Of a stretch of 64,000 nucleotides of DNA, positions 51,548-60,272 are shown piece after piece. Source of the stretch: an uncultured Algibacter sp. (GTDB lineage Bacteria > Bacteroidota > Bacteroidia > Flavobacteriales > Flavobacteriaceae); the NCBI GenBank assembly GCA_947502405.1, contig CANMZT010000011.1, positions 1 to 64,000 of the forward strand, in the 5' to 3' direction. The translations under genes and the position numbers were made by a program. Positions within the stretch are counted from its first letter, which is position 1, and each line of letters opens with the position of its first letter. A model generated the notes under the pieces. That model had not been told where the DNA came from and ran no database searches. It saw only the letters and a program-made list of their open reading frames with translations.

Positions 51548-53650
51548 ATGTCTGTTAACCTCCAAACTCCTATAGATTATTTGAAAGGTGTTGGCCCAAA
51601 CCGTGCCGATTTACTGCGCAAGGAATTGGGAATTCATACGTATCAAGATTTAATTAACTTATTCCCAAACAGATATATAGATAGGACTCAGTATTACAAA
51701 ATCAATCAATTACAACGTAACAACTCAGATGTTCAAATAATTGGTAAAATAACAAGCTTTAAAGAGGTTGCCCAAAAACGAGGAAAACGTTTAGTTGGCA
51801 CTTTTCAAGATGATACTGGAACCATGGAATTGGTTTGGTTTCGTGGGCAAAAGTGGATTAGAGAAAGTTTAAAGCTGAACAAAACCTATGTAGCCTTCGG
51901 GAAAGTCAATTGGTTTGGTGGTAAATTTAACATAGCACATCCTGAGCTAGAATTGCAAGAAGATCACGAGAAAAACTTACGTTCTGTTATGCAGCCCGTG
52001 TATCCTTCTACTGAAAAACTATCCAATAAAGGCATTACAAATCGAGTAATCAGTAAAATAATTCAACAGCTTTTTATTGAAACCAATGGAAAGTTTAATG
52101 AAACTTTATCGGATAATTTAAGGTCCGAACTCAAACTAATCAGTAAACAATCGGCACTTTTTAATGTGCATTTCCCAAAGAGCCAAGACTTACTTTCTAG
52201 GGCTCAATTCAGATTGAAATTTGAAGAATTATTTTATATTCAATTACAATTAATCCTTAAAAATTTTATTCATAAATCTAAAATTAAAGGCTTTACTTTC
52301 AATCAAGTTGGAGATTATTTTAATTCCTTTTTTAAAGACTATTTACCCTTCGAATTAACCAATGCACAAAAAAGAGTTTTAAAAGAAATTCGAGCAGATT
52401 TAGGCAGTAATGCACAAATGAATCGATTATTACAAGGGGATGTAGGCTCTGGAAAGACTATTGTAGCATTCATGTCAATACTCATGGCACTTGACAACGG
52501 TTTTCAGGCTTGTTTAATGGCCCCGACTGAAATTTTGTCAGCTCAACACTATAACGGATTATTAGAATGGTGTAACAAATTGAATATCAGCATAAAAATA
52601 CTAACAGGTTCAACTAAAACTTCAGAACGAAGAGTTATTCATGAATCTTTAGAAAATGGCGAATTACAAATCTTAATAGGCACCCATGCCCTACTTGAAC
52701 ACAAGGTGAAATTTAAAAATTTAGGACTTGCCATTATAGATGAACAACATCGTTTTGGAGTAAAGCAAAGAAGTAAATTGTGGCAGAAAAACACGCTTCC
52801 TCCTCACGTTCTCGTCATGACTGCAACACCAATTCCTAGAACTTTAGCCATGTCAGTTTATGGCGATTTAGATATTTCGATTATTGATGAATTACCACCC
52901 GGTAGAAAGGCTATAAAAACAGTACATCGTTATGATAAAAATCGTTTAAATGTTTTTCGTTTTATTCGTGATGAAATTTCAAAAGGAAGACAAATTTATA
53001 TTGTATATCCATTAATTCAAGAAAATGAAAAAATGGATTATAAAGATTTAATGGATGGTTATGAAAGTATTTCCAGAGACTTCCCCATGCCTAAATATCA
53101 AACATCAATTGTGCATGGTAAAATGAAACCTGCAGACAAGGACTATGAAATGCAACGCTTTATAAAAGGAGAAACCCAAATCATGGTAGCTACCACAGTA
53201 ATTGAAGTTGGTGTTAATGTACCAAACGCCTCTGTTATGATAATCGAGAGCGCAGAACGCTTTGGATTATCACAGCTACACCAATTACGTGGTCGTGTTG
53301 GTCGTGGCGCAGAACAGAGCTATTGTATTTTAATGACGAGCCATAAATTAAGTGCAAATAGCAAAACGCGTTTAGAAACTATGGTAAAAACCAACGATGG
53401 CTTTGAAATTGCCGAAGTAGATTTAAAATTAAGAGGTCCAGGTGATATTATGGGCACACAACAAAGCGGTGTTTTAAATTTAAAAATAGCTGACATAATA
53501 AGAGATAGCGACGTTTTACAATTAGCTAGACACCATGCAAAATCAATATTAAAAATTGACCCTTCGTTATCATTATCAGAAAACCAAGTGTTTTTAAATA
53601 CCTATAAACAGCTTAGTAAGTACAAGAATATTTGGAATTATATTAGCTAA
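51548..53650 (+). CDS. recG: ATP-dependent DNA helicase RecG
   Basis: 700 residues from the ATG at 51548 (MSVNLQTPIDYLKGVGPNRADLL). The in-frame TTG at 51530 lies upstream and is rejected. An N-terminal OB-fold wedge domain (to about 280) binds branched DNA. The helicase core shows Walker A GDVGSGKT with K303, the DEQH box at D398-H401, TATPIPRTLAMSVYGDLDIS and the QxxGRxGR-type HQLRGRVGRGAEQSYC, ending with the RecG wedge-contact region RGPGDIMGTQQSG. It remodels stalled forks and Holliday junctions. A terminator follows. Confidence 0.97.
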   Translation: MSVNLQTPIDYLKGVGPNRADLLRKELGIHTYQDLINLFPNRYIDRTQYYKINQLQRNNSDVQIIGKITSFKEVAQKRGKRLVGTFQDDTGTMELVWFRGQKWIRESLKLNKTYVAFGKVNWFGGKFNIAHPELELQEDHEKNLRSVMQPVYPSTEKLSNKGITNRVISKIIQQLFIETNGKFNETLSDNLRSELKLISKQSALFNVHFPKSQDLLSRAQFRLKFEELFYIQLQLILKNFIHKSKIKGFTFNQVGDYFNSFFKDYLPFELTNAQKRVLKEIRADLGSNAQMNRLLQGDVGSGKTIVAFMSILMALDNGFQACLMAPTEILSAQHYNGLLEWCNKLNISIKILTGSTKTSERRVIHESLENGELQILIGTHALLEHKVKFKNLGLAIIDEQHRFGVKQRSKLWQKNTLPPHVLVMTATPIPRTLAMSVYGDLDISIIDELPPGRKAIKTVHRYDKNRLNVFRFIRDEISKGRQIYIVYPLIQENEKMDYKDLMDGYESISRDFPMPKYQTSIVHGKMKPADKDYEMQRFIKGETQIMVATTVIEVGVNVPNASVMIIESAERFGLSQLHQLRGRVGRGAEQSYCILMTSHKLSANSKTRLETMVKTNDGFEIAEVDLKLRGPGDIMGTQQSGVLNLKIADIIRDSDVLQLARHHAKSILKIDPSLSLSENQVFLNTYKQLSKYKNIWNYIS

Positions 53651-53669
53651 AACAGTAACATTTATAAAC

Positions 53670-53700
53670 AAGCCTAATACCGTTTTAAAGTATTAGGCTT
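53670..53700 (+). terminator. Rho-independent terminator of recG
   Basis: AAGCCTAATAC (53670-53680) is perfectly complementary to GTATTAGGCTT (53690-53700) with a 9-base loop, followed by TTATTT. It starts 20 bp after the recG stop. Confidence 0.88.
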
Positions 53701-53858
53701 TATTTACTGCTAATAGTTTGATTGATTTCTGTTGATGATTAAAATTATGCAGAATAAAAACAACAGGTGTTAGTTTTTTGTTAAAAACCTTTATCAGTTT
53801 GTTAATTAACATTTTAACACTTAAAAATTACGATAGTCCAAATCACTTGTATATTGCT

Positions 53859-53866
53859 TAACTTTG
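53859..53866 (+). promoter_or_regulatory. -7 promoter box for mutS2
   Basis: TAACTTTG fits TAnnTTTG exactly, 33 bp upstream of the mutS2 ATG. No clear TTTG at -33; the region there reads AGTCCAAATC. Confidence 0.5.
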
Positions 53867-53898
53867 CATTTCTTTTATTTTAGAGTCTATTATTGGGA

Positions 53899-56070
53899 AT
53901 GATTAATATCCACGAAAAAACATTACAAGATTTAGAGTTTCAAACGGTTTTACAGCAAGTAAGCGAACTTTGCGTAACGCCACTAGGAAATGAAAAAGCT
54001 TTACAGATTCTACCTTACAAAAATGAGGTAGATCTTAAAATTGCTCTTAAATTAACTAATGAGTATTTGTCTTCGTTTTACAACGATAATAGAATTCCTA
54101 ACCACGGTTTTGATACGATAACAAAAGAAATTAAACTTTTAAATATTGAAAATACGTATTTAGAAGTTCATGGATTAAAGAAAATAGTATCCATGTCGAT
54201 TACCGTGAACGCTATCGTGAAATTTCTCAAAAAATTTGAAGACTACTATCCAAATCTTAATGAATTTGCTTCTCACATAGAAGAAACTAAAATATTAATT
54301 GAAAAAGTTGATGCTATTGTTGACCGTTTTGGGGATATAAAAGATAATGCATCCAATTTACTATTTGACCTCAGGCAATCTATTAATAAAGTAAAGGGAA
54401 AAATTAATTCTAGTTTTAGTTCTGCCTTAAACACCTACCATAATCTTGAGTATTTAGATGATATTCGAGAATCTGTTGTAGAAAATAGACGTGTACTTGC
54501 TGTAAAAGCCATGTATAGACGGAAAGTAAAAGGCGCCATTATGGGTGGTAGTAAAACAGGGAGTATTGTTTATATAGAACCTGAAACAACACTACAACAC
54601 ACCAGAGAACTTAATAACCTTGAATATGAAGAACAGGAAGAAGTTATTAGGATTTTAAAAGAGGTTACGGATTTAATGCGTCCGTTTTTGCCGTTATTGA
54701 AAGATTATCAAAGTTTTTTAATTGATGTGGATGTCATTTCTGCTAAAGCTAAATACGCCAAATCTATGCAGGCTATTCTTCCTGAATTTTCAGAGGATAA
54801 GAGCATGTTTTTGCGAGATGCTTATCACCCACTACTTTACTTAAACAATTTAGAAAAGAAAGAAAAAACATTTCCGCAGACGATTGAATTAAAACAAGAC
54901 AGTAGAATTATTGTTATTTCTGGCCCAAATGCTGGAGGAAAAAGTATTACACTTAAAACCGTAGGTTTACTGCAAGTCATGCTTCAGAGCGGTATGTTAA
55001 TACCTGTTCATGAACGTAGTACCGTTTGTTTATTTAATAGAATTTTGAGTGATATTGGTGATAATCAATCCATAGAAAACCATTTAAGTACTTATAGTTA
55101 CCGATTAAAACAAATGAATTATTTTTTAAAGAAGTGCAATAAAAACACACTCTTCTTAATTGATGAATTTGGTACTGGTAGCGATCCTGAACTTGGTGGC
55201 GCTTTAGCTGAAACGTTTTTGGAAGAATTTTATCATCGGGAAGCTTTTGGCATTATAACGACACACTACTCAAATTTAAAAATTCTTGCTACCGAGTTGC
55301 CACATATGATTAATGCTAATATGCTGTTTAATGAGCGTAGCTTAGAACCCATGTTTAAGCTTGTAGTTGGACAAGCTGGAAGTAGTTTCACGTTTGAGGT
55401 GGCTCAAAAAAATGGGATTCCTTATAGTTTGATTAATCGTGCTAAGAAAAAAATTGAACGTAGTAAAGTACGTTTTGATGCTACTATTGCAAAACTCCAG
55501 AAAGAACGCTCTCGATTAGAAAAAACAGGACAATCCCTTAAACAAAACGAAAAGAAAAAAGAAGAGGAAGCTGATAAATTAGAAGAAATTAACGCTAAAA
55601 TTCAGAAAAAACTTGAGAGTTATCAAGAACTTTATGATAGCAACCAACGCCTAATTTACTTAGGCCAAAAAGTGAATGATATTGCTGAAAAATATTTTGA
55701 CAATAAGCGTAAACGCGAATTGATGGCAGAATTATTCAAATTGGTACAGATTGAAAACTCGAAACGTAATAAAGTATCTGCTAAACAAAAGAAGGCTCGA
55801 AAAGCTAAAGAAAAACAAGTAAAGCAGGAAGCAGAAAAGAAGGTAAACGTTATTAGAAAAAAGAAAAAGGCTGAAAAGAAAAAAGCTGCTGAAGCACCAC
55901 CTAAACCAAAACCTATTTTAAAGGTTGGCGATCGTGTACGCATGCATGATGGTAGAGCTATTGGTAGTATTGATAGTATTGAGAAAAATAAAGCTAACGT
56001 TAATTATGGTATGTTTACTACTAATGTGGCTTTAGATTTATTGGAATTGGTTGAGACAGTTAAAAAGTAG
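53899..56070 (+). CDS. mutS2: MutS2-type ATPase lacking the Smr domain
   Basis: 723 residues from the ATG at 53899; the TTG at 53893 is rejected. The MutS clamp/core (to about 320) has MYRRKVKGAIMGGSKTGSIVYIEP. The ATPase has Walker A GPNAGGKS with K348, Walker B LFLIDEFGTGSDPE with D422-E423, and THYSNLK. A long coiled coil follows (about 520-600). The end is a Lys/Ala-rich tail and a small beta domain (VGDRVRMHDGRAIGSIDSIEKN). The C-terminal Smr nuclease domain of typical MutS2 (about 780 residues) is absent. MutS2 acts on recombination or on collided ribosomes depending on the species; without Smr the DNA- or RNA-cutting step is missing here. Confidence 0.9.
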   Translation: MINIHEKTLQDLEFQTVLQQVSELCVTPLGNEKALQILPYKNEVDLKIALKLTNEYLSSFYNDNRIPNHGFDTITKEIKLLNIENTYLEVHGLKKIVSMSITVNAIVKFLKKFEDYYPNLNEFASHIEETKILIEKVDAIVDRFGDIKDNASNLLFDLRQSINKVKGKINSSFSSALNTYHNLEYLDDIRESVVENRRVLAVKAMYRRKVKGAIMGGSKTGSIVYIEPETTLQHTRELNNLEYEEQEEVIRILKEVTDLMRPFLPLLKDYQSFLIDVDVISAKAKYAKSMQAILPEFSEDKSMFLRDAYHPLLYLNNLEKKEKTFPQTIELKQDSRIIVISGPNAGGKSITLKTVGLLQVMLQSGMLIPVHERSTVCLFNRILSDIGDNQSIENHLSTYSYRLKQMNYFLKKCNKNTLFLIDEFGTGSDPELGGALAETFLEEFYHREAFGIITTHYSNLKILATELPHMINANMLFNERSLEPMFKLVVGQAGSSFTFEVAQKNGIPYSLINRAKKKIERSKVRFDATIAKLQKERSRLEKTGQSLKQNEKKKEEEADKLEEINAKIQKKLESYQELYDSNQRLIYLGQKVNDIAEKYFDNKRKRELMAELFKLVQIENSKRNKVSAKQKKARKAKEKQVKQEAEKKVNVIRKKKKAEKKKAAEAPPKPKPILKVGDRVRMHDGRAIGSIDSIEKNKANVNYGMFTTNVALDLLELVETVKK

Positions 56071-56153
56071 TTTCTGTAGCAATATTCTAAAAAAAGCATA
56101 CTATGTTAAGTTTGCTTTTATTATCATTAAGAAATGGTTTTAACGGATTTGCC

Positions 56154-56305
56154 CGCGTTAGGGATTGCAGCGGCATCCTTTTTTTTTAACCTAAAATTAT
56201 ACTTTGAACTAGATTCCGGCAGATTTCCACGTCGATCGTTCCTAGTAATGACGTTAAAAAAAGATATAGCGGAAAGCCCAACCCCTTGTGGGTAACGCCC
56301 AAAAA
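56154..56305 (+). repeat. Dispersed repeat family A, copy 3 (long form)
   Basis: Begins GCGTTAGGGATTGCAGCGGC, then ATCC and a T-run, contains the internal module AGATTTCCACGTCG...CTAGTAATGACGTT (56221-56255), then AAAAAAAGATATAGCGGAAAGCCC, and ends GGGTAACGCCCAAA. It matches copy 4 block by block. It fills most of the 308-bp gap between the convergent mutS2 and cytolysin genes. Confidence 0.8.
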
Positions 56306-56308
56306 CAT

Positions 56309-56357
56309 AACAGCCAACACCAAGTTGCTGAATCACAACTTAAGGTGCCAGCTGTTT
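56309..56357 (-). terminator. Imperfect terminator hairpin downstream of the cytolysin gene
   Basis: On the minus strand ACAGCTGGCACCTTAAGTTG pairs imperfectly with CAACTTGGTGTTGGCTGT across an 8-base loop, followed by TATGTTTTT. It lies 22 bp after the stop at 56379. Confidence 0.6.
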
Positions 56358-56378
56358 TAATTAAAAATAATGTACATA

Positions 56379-57977
56379 TTAATGAATTCTCCAGAAATAA
56401 TAATAGGCTCTAAACTCACTACCTGGTAATTCTTTTAAATCTACACGTACATAATCAATATCATCTTTATCCAAATCACCATCATTATTTATATCCATTA
56501 TTTGATTCACATCCTTTAAATAAACCTTTCTCGTTTCTTTCCCAAAATATTCCGGATCAAAAGCCCCGTTACTTTCATAAAACTCTGCGTATAGCTTAAT
56601 ATAATCATTATTAACATCCGGCTTATAGAGTTCTACTTCTGCAAACTTATTATTAATGCCCACAAATTCATCTTCTTCAACCTCTAATGCCGGATCTGAG
56701 TTGTAGTGTTTTTTAAATTCCTTAACAACCTTCCCTCCTTGATAGATACCAATTTCTATGTCGCCGTAAATCTCTAAATTGTTTTCACCTTCATGTTTTT
56801 TAGGCTTAATGCCATGTAACCCTATATAAAATCTTTGATATGCTTCATAACAGGTTCTTATATTATATTCACTAGACAGTACCACGTTAGCCACTGGAAA
56901 CCCTTTTCTAATATACCTTAGTGTATATCCTAATGGCGCACCAGGTGAATCAATTGAATACTCACCTCCCTCAGTAATATAATTATATACGCCTTCTGGT
57001 CCAGTAACAACTTGTGCCGCATCACCAGATGAGCCACCAACCACTAGTGCTCTTACAGTAGAACTATTCCAAAAGCTCTGATATTCACCTTGTCCGTTTA
57101 CTTCTCCTCCTTTAAAAGCCGCGTTAAATGCTGCTTCTGTATCTGCATATTTAGAGTTAGTCTCAACAGTATATAATAACATACGCCCGTATTTTACAGA
57201 CGATACAATAACTGGGCTTGTAGCATCAAAACTAGGTTTAGAAGAAAAAAGTTTTCCTGGGTTTTGGCTATCTTCTATCGTTAAATCAATAGTATAATAC
57301 ACTTGTAGGTACTTAATAACATATTTATGCTTTTTCTCTGAACTATTAAAATTAAATGCCCCAGACACACTGTTTTTTCCTTTAGTATAGCTAGCTCCTA
57401 GTGCCAAACTTAAATGTTCTTCGGAATACACTTCTTCTGTAGTGAAATTAACTTTAGCCGAAGCAGAACCTGTAACACCTTGCTGTAGCATATCTTTCAC
57501 ACCTGTTCTAACCGTATTAATATTAGGATTTTCAATGTACGCTGAAGGTTTACCATTTAAATTTTCTAAAGATACCGACAAGGTAATAGGTGACCTGTTC
57601 CCTGTTATTCCGATATATTCTCCTGTTGGAATAGACTCTCCTTTTAACATAGCGCCAGGATAAATAACATCGCTAGTAGGGTCTAACAATATCATTTCAC
57701 TAAACCCAGGTGCCATTTTATATTTATTTACAACACATTCATTAGTTTGCCCCTCTCTTTCTTTACTTACCTCCTCAATAAACTTCTCTACAGATATTTC
57801 TTCTGACTGACTAAAATTGCTTAAGCTAGCCAAAAGATTGTTTATAGTTTGTATGGTTTCATCTGAGGCCTTTCCATTATCAACACTTTCCTCACTACAT
57901 CCTGTGCAAGAAAATAGTGTAATAACAAAAAGTGTCGTGTAAATACTTTTTTTAATTGTTAATAGCTTTGTTTTCAT
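56379..57977 (-). CDS. Thiol-activated cytolysin family lipoprotein (CDC-like)
   Basis: 532 residues. A lipoprotein-type signal has C24 (LFSC) or C27 (TGC). The cholesterol-dependent cytolysin core is clear: DPTSDVIYPGAMLKGES (about 100-115), NRSPITLSVSLENLNG (127-142), VIKYLQVYYTIDLTI (220-234), PVIVSSVKYGRMLLYTVET (255-273), EAAFNAAFKGG, and VVGGSSGDAAQVVTG (312-326), with the strand-pair regions that form the pore between them. The undecapeptide and the cholesterol-binding domain 4 are absent; residues 395-532 instead form a beta-rich C2-like domain with an EF-hand-like loop, DINNDGDLDKDD (495-506). This fits the CDC-like proteins known from Bacteroidota. No second CDC-like gene is in the window. 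It is divergent from a TPR-HTH regulator gene. Confidence 0.9.
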   Translation of the reverse strand: MKTKLLTIKKSIYTTLFVITLFSCTGCSEESVDNGKASDETIQTINNLLASLSNFSQSEEISVEKFIEEVSKEREGQTNECVVNKYKMAPGFSEMILLDPTSDVIYPGAMLKGESIPTGEYIGITGNRSPITLSVSLENLNGKPSAYIENPNINTVRTGVKDMLQQGVTGSASAKVNFTTEEVYSEEHLSLALGASYTKGKNSVSGAFNFNSSEKKHKYVIKYLQVYYTIDLTIEDSQNPGKLFSSKPSFDATSPVIVSSVKYGRMLLYTVETNSKYADTEAAFNAAFKGGEVNGQGEYQSFWNSSTVRALVVGGSSGDAAQVVTGPEGVYNYITEGGEYSIDSPGAPLGYTLRYIRKGFPVANVVLSSEYNIRTCYEAYQRFYIGLHGIKPKKHEGENNLEIYGDIEIGIYQGGKVVKEFKKHYNSDPALEVEEDEFVGINNKFAEVELYKPDVNNDYIKLYAEFYESNGAFDPEYFGKETRKVYLKDVNQIMDINNDGDLDKDDIDYVRVDLKELPGSEFRAYYYFWRIH

Positions 57978-58044
57978 AATTTCTAATTTTTGTGATTCAA
58001 CACTTCAAAACTAGATAGGAATGCAGCTGAAAACTAATTTTTGG

Positions 58045-58198
58045 TATGGACAAAGTATGGACAAGATTGTATATACTGCTATGGACAAACTGAAAACTAC
58101 AAACACAAAATAGACATATAATTATTTAACAATCAGTTAATTGAAAAAATATTAAAACTCTAAATACTAATTAATCCATAGACAAAGTATAGACATAA
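58045..58198. promoter_or_regulatory. Operator array: tandem 11-bp TATRGACAAAG repeats
   Basis: TATGGACAAAG (58045-58055) is followed directly by TATGGACAAGA (58056-58066). CATAGACAAAG (58177-58187) is followed directly by TATAGACATAA (58188-58198). Single copies are TATGGACAAAC (58080-58090) and AAATAGACATA (58108-58118). On the cytolysin strand they read CTTTGTCCATA, so tandem pairs with an 11-bp period resemble the PhoB-type (OmpR family) box in layout. They fill the gap between the cytolysin gene and the divergent TPR-HTH gene. Confidence 0.65.
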
Positions 58199-58275
58199 CA
58201 CGTTTTAAAACATAGATGTACACTATATGCAATAATTTTAATAATTATCTTAGTAATAGTTTAATTGATTAAATT

Positions 58276-60171
58276 ATGAAAAAACCAACCTCTATTTTAT
58301 TACTTTTTGCTTTAATTATTTATCCACTTAATGCACAAAATACAAGATTTATTGATAGCCTTAAACAACAACTTTCAACTCAAAAGGATAATTCAATTGA
58401 GAGAGTAAATACGCTAACTTGGTTACATGAAAAATTAATGTTTTCAAAACCAGAAGAAGCAAAATCCTATGCTGACCAAGTTTTATCAATATCAAAAAAA
58501 ATTAAATACGATCAAGGAATAGCTAAAGGCTATATGCATTTGGGACATTATTTTAGTAATAGAAGTAAAAATGATTCAGCATTATATTACTTACAGAAAG
58601 CTAAAGAAAAATTTACTGATTTAAAAAACACCAGAGGTGTTATTTTTATAAATCATTCTTTGTCTGACATCATGAAAATTAAAGGTAATTATGATGAAGC
58701 CATCAAATTAGCAAAAGATAATTTAAACTTAATTTTAAACAATCCAGAACCCAAAAAACTACAATTTAAGCTTATTGGAGGGCAACATGCACTAGTTTCA
58801 AACATTTATGTAAAAAAAGGAAATTACAATATAGCGCTAACCGAAGCTTTAACTGCCTTAAAGTATTTTGAAGAAATTAATCATTTAACACGAAAAGCTG
58901 ATGTTTTAAAACAAATAGGAGATATTGAACTGATACTAAACAATCCCTCTTCAGCTAAAACATATTTTGATCAGGCTATAAAAATATATGAAGATTTTGA
59001 TGACAAAATGTATATGGCCTATGCATATAACTCGAAAGGACAAGCCAATAAATCATTAGGTATGATTGATAGTGCTTTTGAAGATCAAAATCGTGCAGTA
59101 GCTCTAGCCCGAGAGATTAATGATAAATCATCCTTAAGTGGGGCTTTAATAGATTTAGGTGCATTACTTGCTATAAAAAACGATTTTAAAAAAGCAAATG
59201 AGGTTTTAGAAGAAGCTAATAAACTAAGTAAAGAAGAAGATATAAAACAAAATATTATTTATAGTTATTTAGGGCTATCTCAAGTTATGCATAAGAACAA
59301 TAAACCAAATGAAGCATTAAAAAAACTTGAAAAAGCCATTTCTATAGCCAAAACCATAGACGCATTACCTAGCCTAAGAGATTTGTATGATTATAAATCC
59401 AAAATTTTAGAATCCATTAATAAAAACAAAGAAGCTATTTTCTATTTGAAAGCATCGCAAAGTATTAATGATTCCCTTTTTAGTATAAAAAAGTCACAAC
59501 AAATAGAAGAGTTAAAAACCATTTACGAAACAGAAAAAAAAGAGACAGCTATTGCTTTACAGGATGAAGAAATTAAAACGCTTAACATACAAGCCAAAAA
59601 CGATAAACTCACAAAAACACTATATGGTATTGGTATGTTTTCATTTATCGCCATTGCTGGACTAATCTTTTTTAGTTTTAAACAACGCATTAAGAAAAAT
59701 AAGATTGAACGCGAGAAACAAGAAGCCATTTACCAACAAGAAATTGAATTCAAAAAGAAAGAACTTGCCTCACAAACCTTGCATTTAGTTCAAAAAAACA
59801 CTTTTATACAAGAACTTAAAGAGAACTTAGAAAAAATCAAAAAATCGCCTGAATTGTTTAAGGTTGAATTTAGAAGACTAGTTATGCTTCTTAAAAAAGA
59901 ATCAGCCGAAGATAAAGACTGGGAAGTATTTAAATCCTACTTCTCTGAAGTGCATAACAACTTTGACAATAAGTTAAAAGCTATCGCAAACGACATCTCT
60001 GAAAAGGAAATGCGATTAGCATCGTTTTTACGAATGAACCTTTCTACTAAAGAAATTGCTTCTATGCTTAATGTTTTACCAGATAGTGTTTTAAAAAGCA
60101 AATACCGACTTAAAAAGAAGCTTAATTTGAATAAAGAAACCGATTTAAATCAATTCTTGAATACACTGTAA
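58276..60171 (+). CDS. Membrane-spanning TPR protein with LuxR-like HTH
   Basis: 631 residues. A signal sequence (about 1-20, LNAQ), then eight or so TPR-like helix pairs (25-400; for example AKGYMHLGHYFSNRSKNDSA, AYAYNSKGQANKSLGMIDSA), a coiled coil, and one membrane helix (about 449-469, GIGMFSFIAIAGLIFFSF). The cytoplasmic part is a second coiled coil and a C-terminal LuxR-type helix-turn-helix (KEMRLASFLRMNLSTKEIASMLNVLPDSVLKSKYRLKKKL). This is a one-component design, periplasmic TPR sensor and cytoplasmic DNA binding, and the divergent cytolysin gene with its repeat array is the obvious target (inference). Confidence 0.9.
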   Translation: MKKPTSILLLFALIIYPLNAQNTRFIDSLKQQLSTQKDNSIERVNTLTWLHEKLMFSKPEEAKSYADQVLSISKKIKYDQGIAKGYMHLGHYFSNRSKNDSALYYLQKAKEKFTDLKNTRGVIFINHSLSDIMKIKGNYDEAIKLAKDNLNLILNNPEPKKLQFKLIGGQHALVSNIYVKKGNYNIALTEALTALKYFEEINHLTRKADVLKQIGDIELILNNPSSAKTYFDQAIKIYEDFDDKMYMAYAYNSKGQANKSLGMIDSAFEDQNRAVALAREINDKSSLSGALIDLGALLAIKNDFKKANEVLEEANKLSKEEDIKQNIIYSYLGLSQVMHKNNKPNEALKKLEKAISIAKTIDALPSLRDLYDYKSKILESINKNKEAIFYLKASQSINDSLFSIKKSQQIEELKTIYETEKKETAIALQDEEIKTLNIQAKNDKLTKTLYGIGMFSFIAIAGLIFFSFKQRIKKNKIEREKQEAIYQQEIEFKKKELASQTLHLVQKNTFIQELKENLEKIKKSPELFKVEFRRLVMLLKKESAEDKDWEVFKSYFSEVHNNFDNKLKAIANDISEKEMRLASFLRMNLSTKEIASMLNVLPDSVLKSKYRLKKKLNLNKETDLNQFLNTL

Positions 60172-60193
60172 AGTAGTATCTTTGTATTACATT

Positions 60194-60268
60194 GTAATTC
60201 CTGCGAAGGCAGGAATCCACAAGAAAAAATAATACTCAGATATAGATTCCTGCCTTCGCAGTAATGAC
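60194..60268. repeat. Dispersed repeat family B (long hairpin of GCAGGAAT palindromes)
   Basis: GTAATTCCTGCGAAGGCAGG.. (60194-60217) and its near-perfect inverse (60245-60268) can pair over about 22 bp. Each arm is itself a palindrome, ATTCCTGC-GAAG-GCAGGAAT. This is a common dispersed hairpin of flavobacterial genomes. The right arm contains the first ATG of the DCC frame (60264). Confidence 0.75.
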
Positions 60269-60272
60269 TAAA

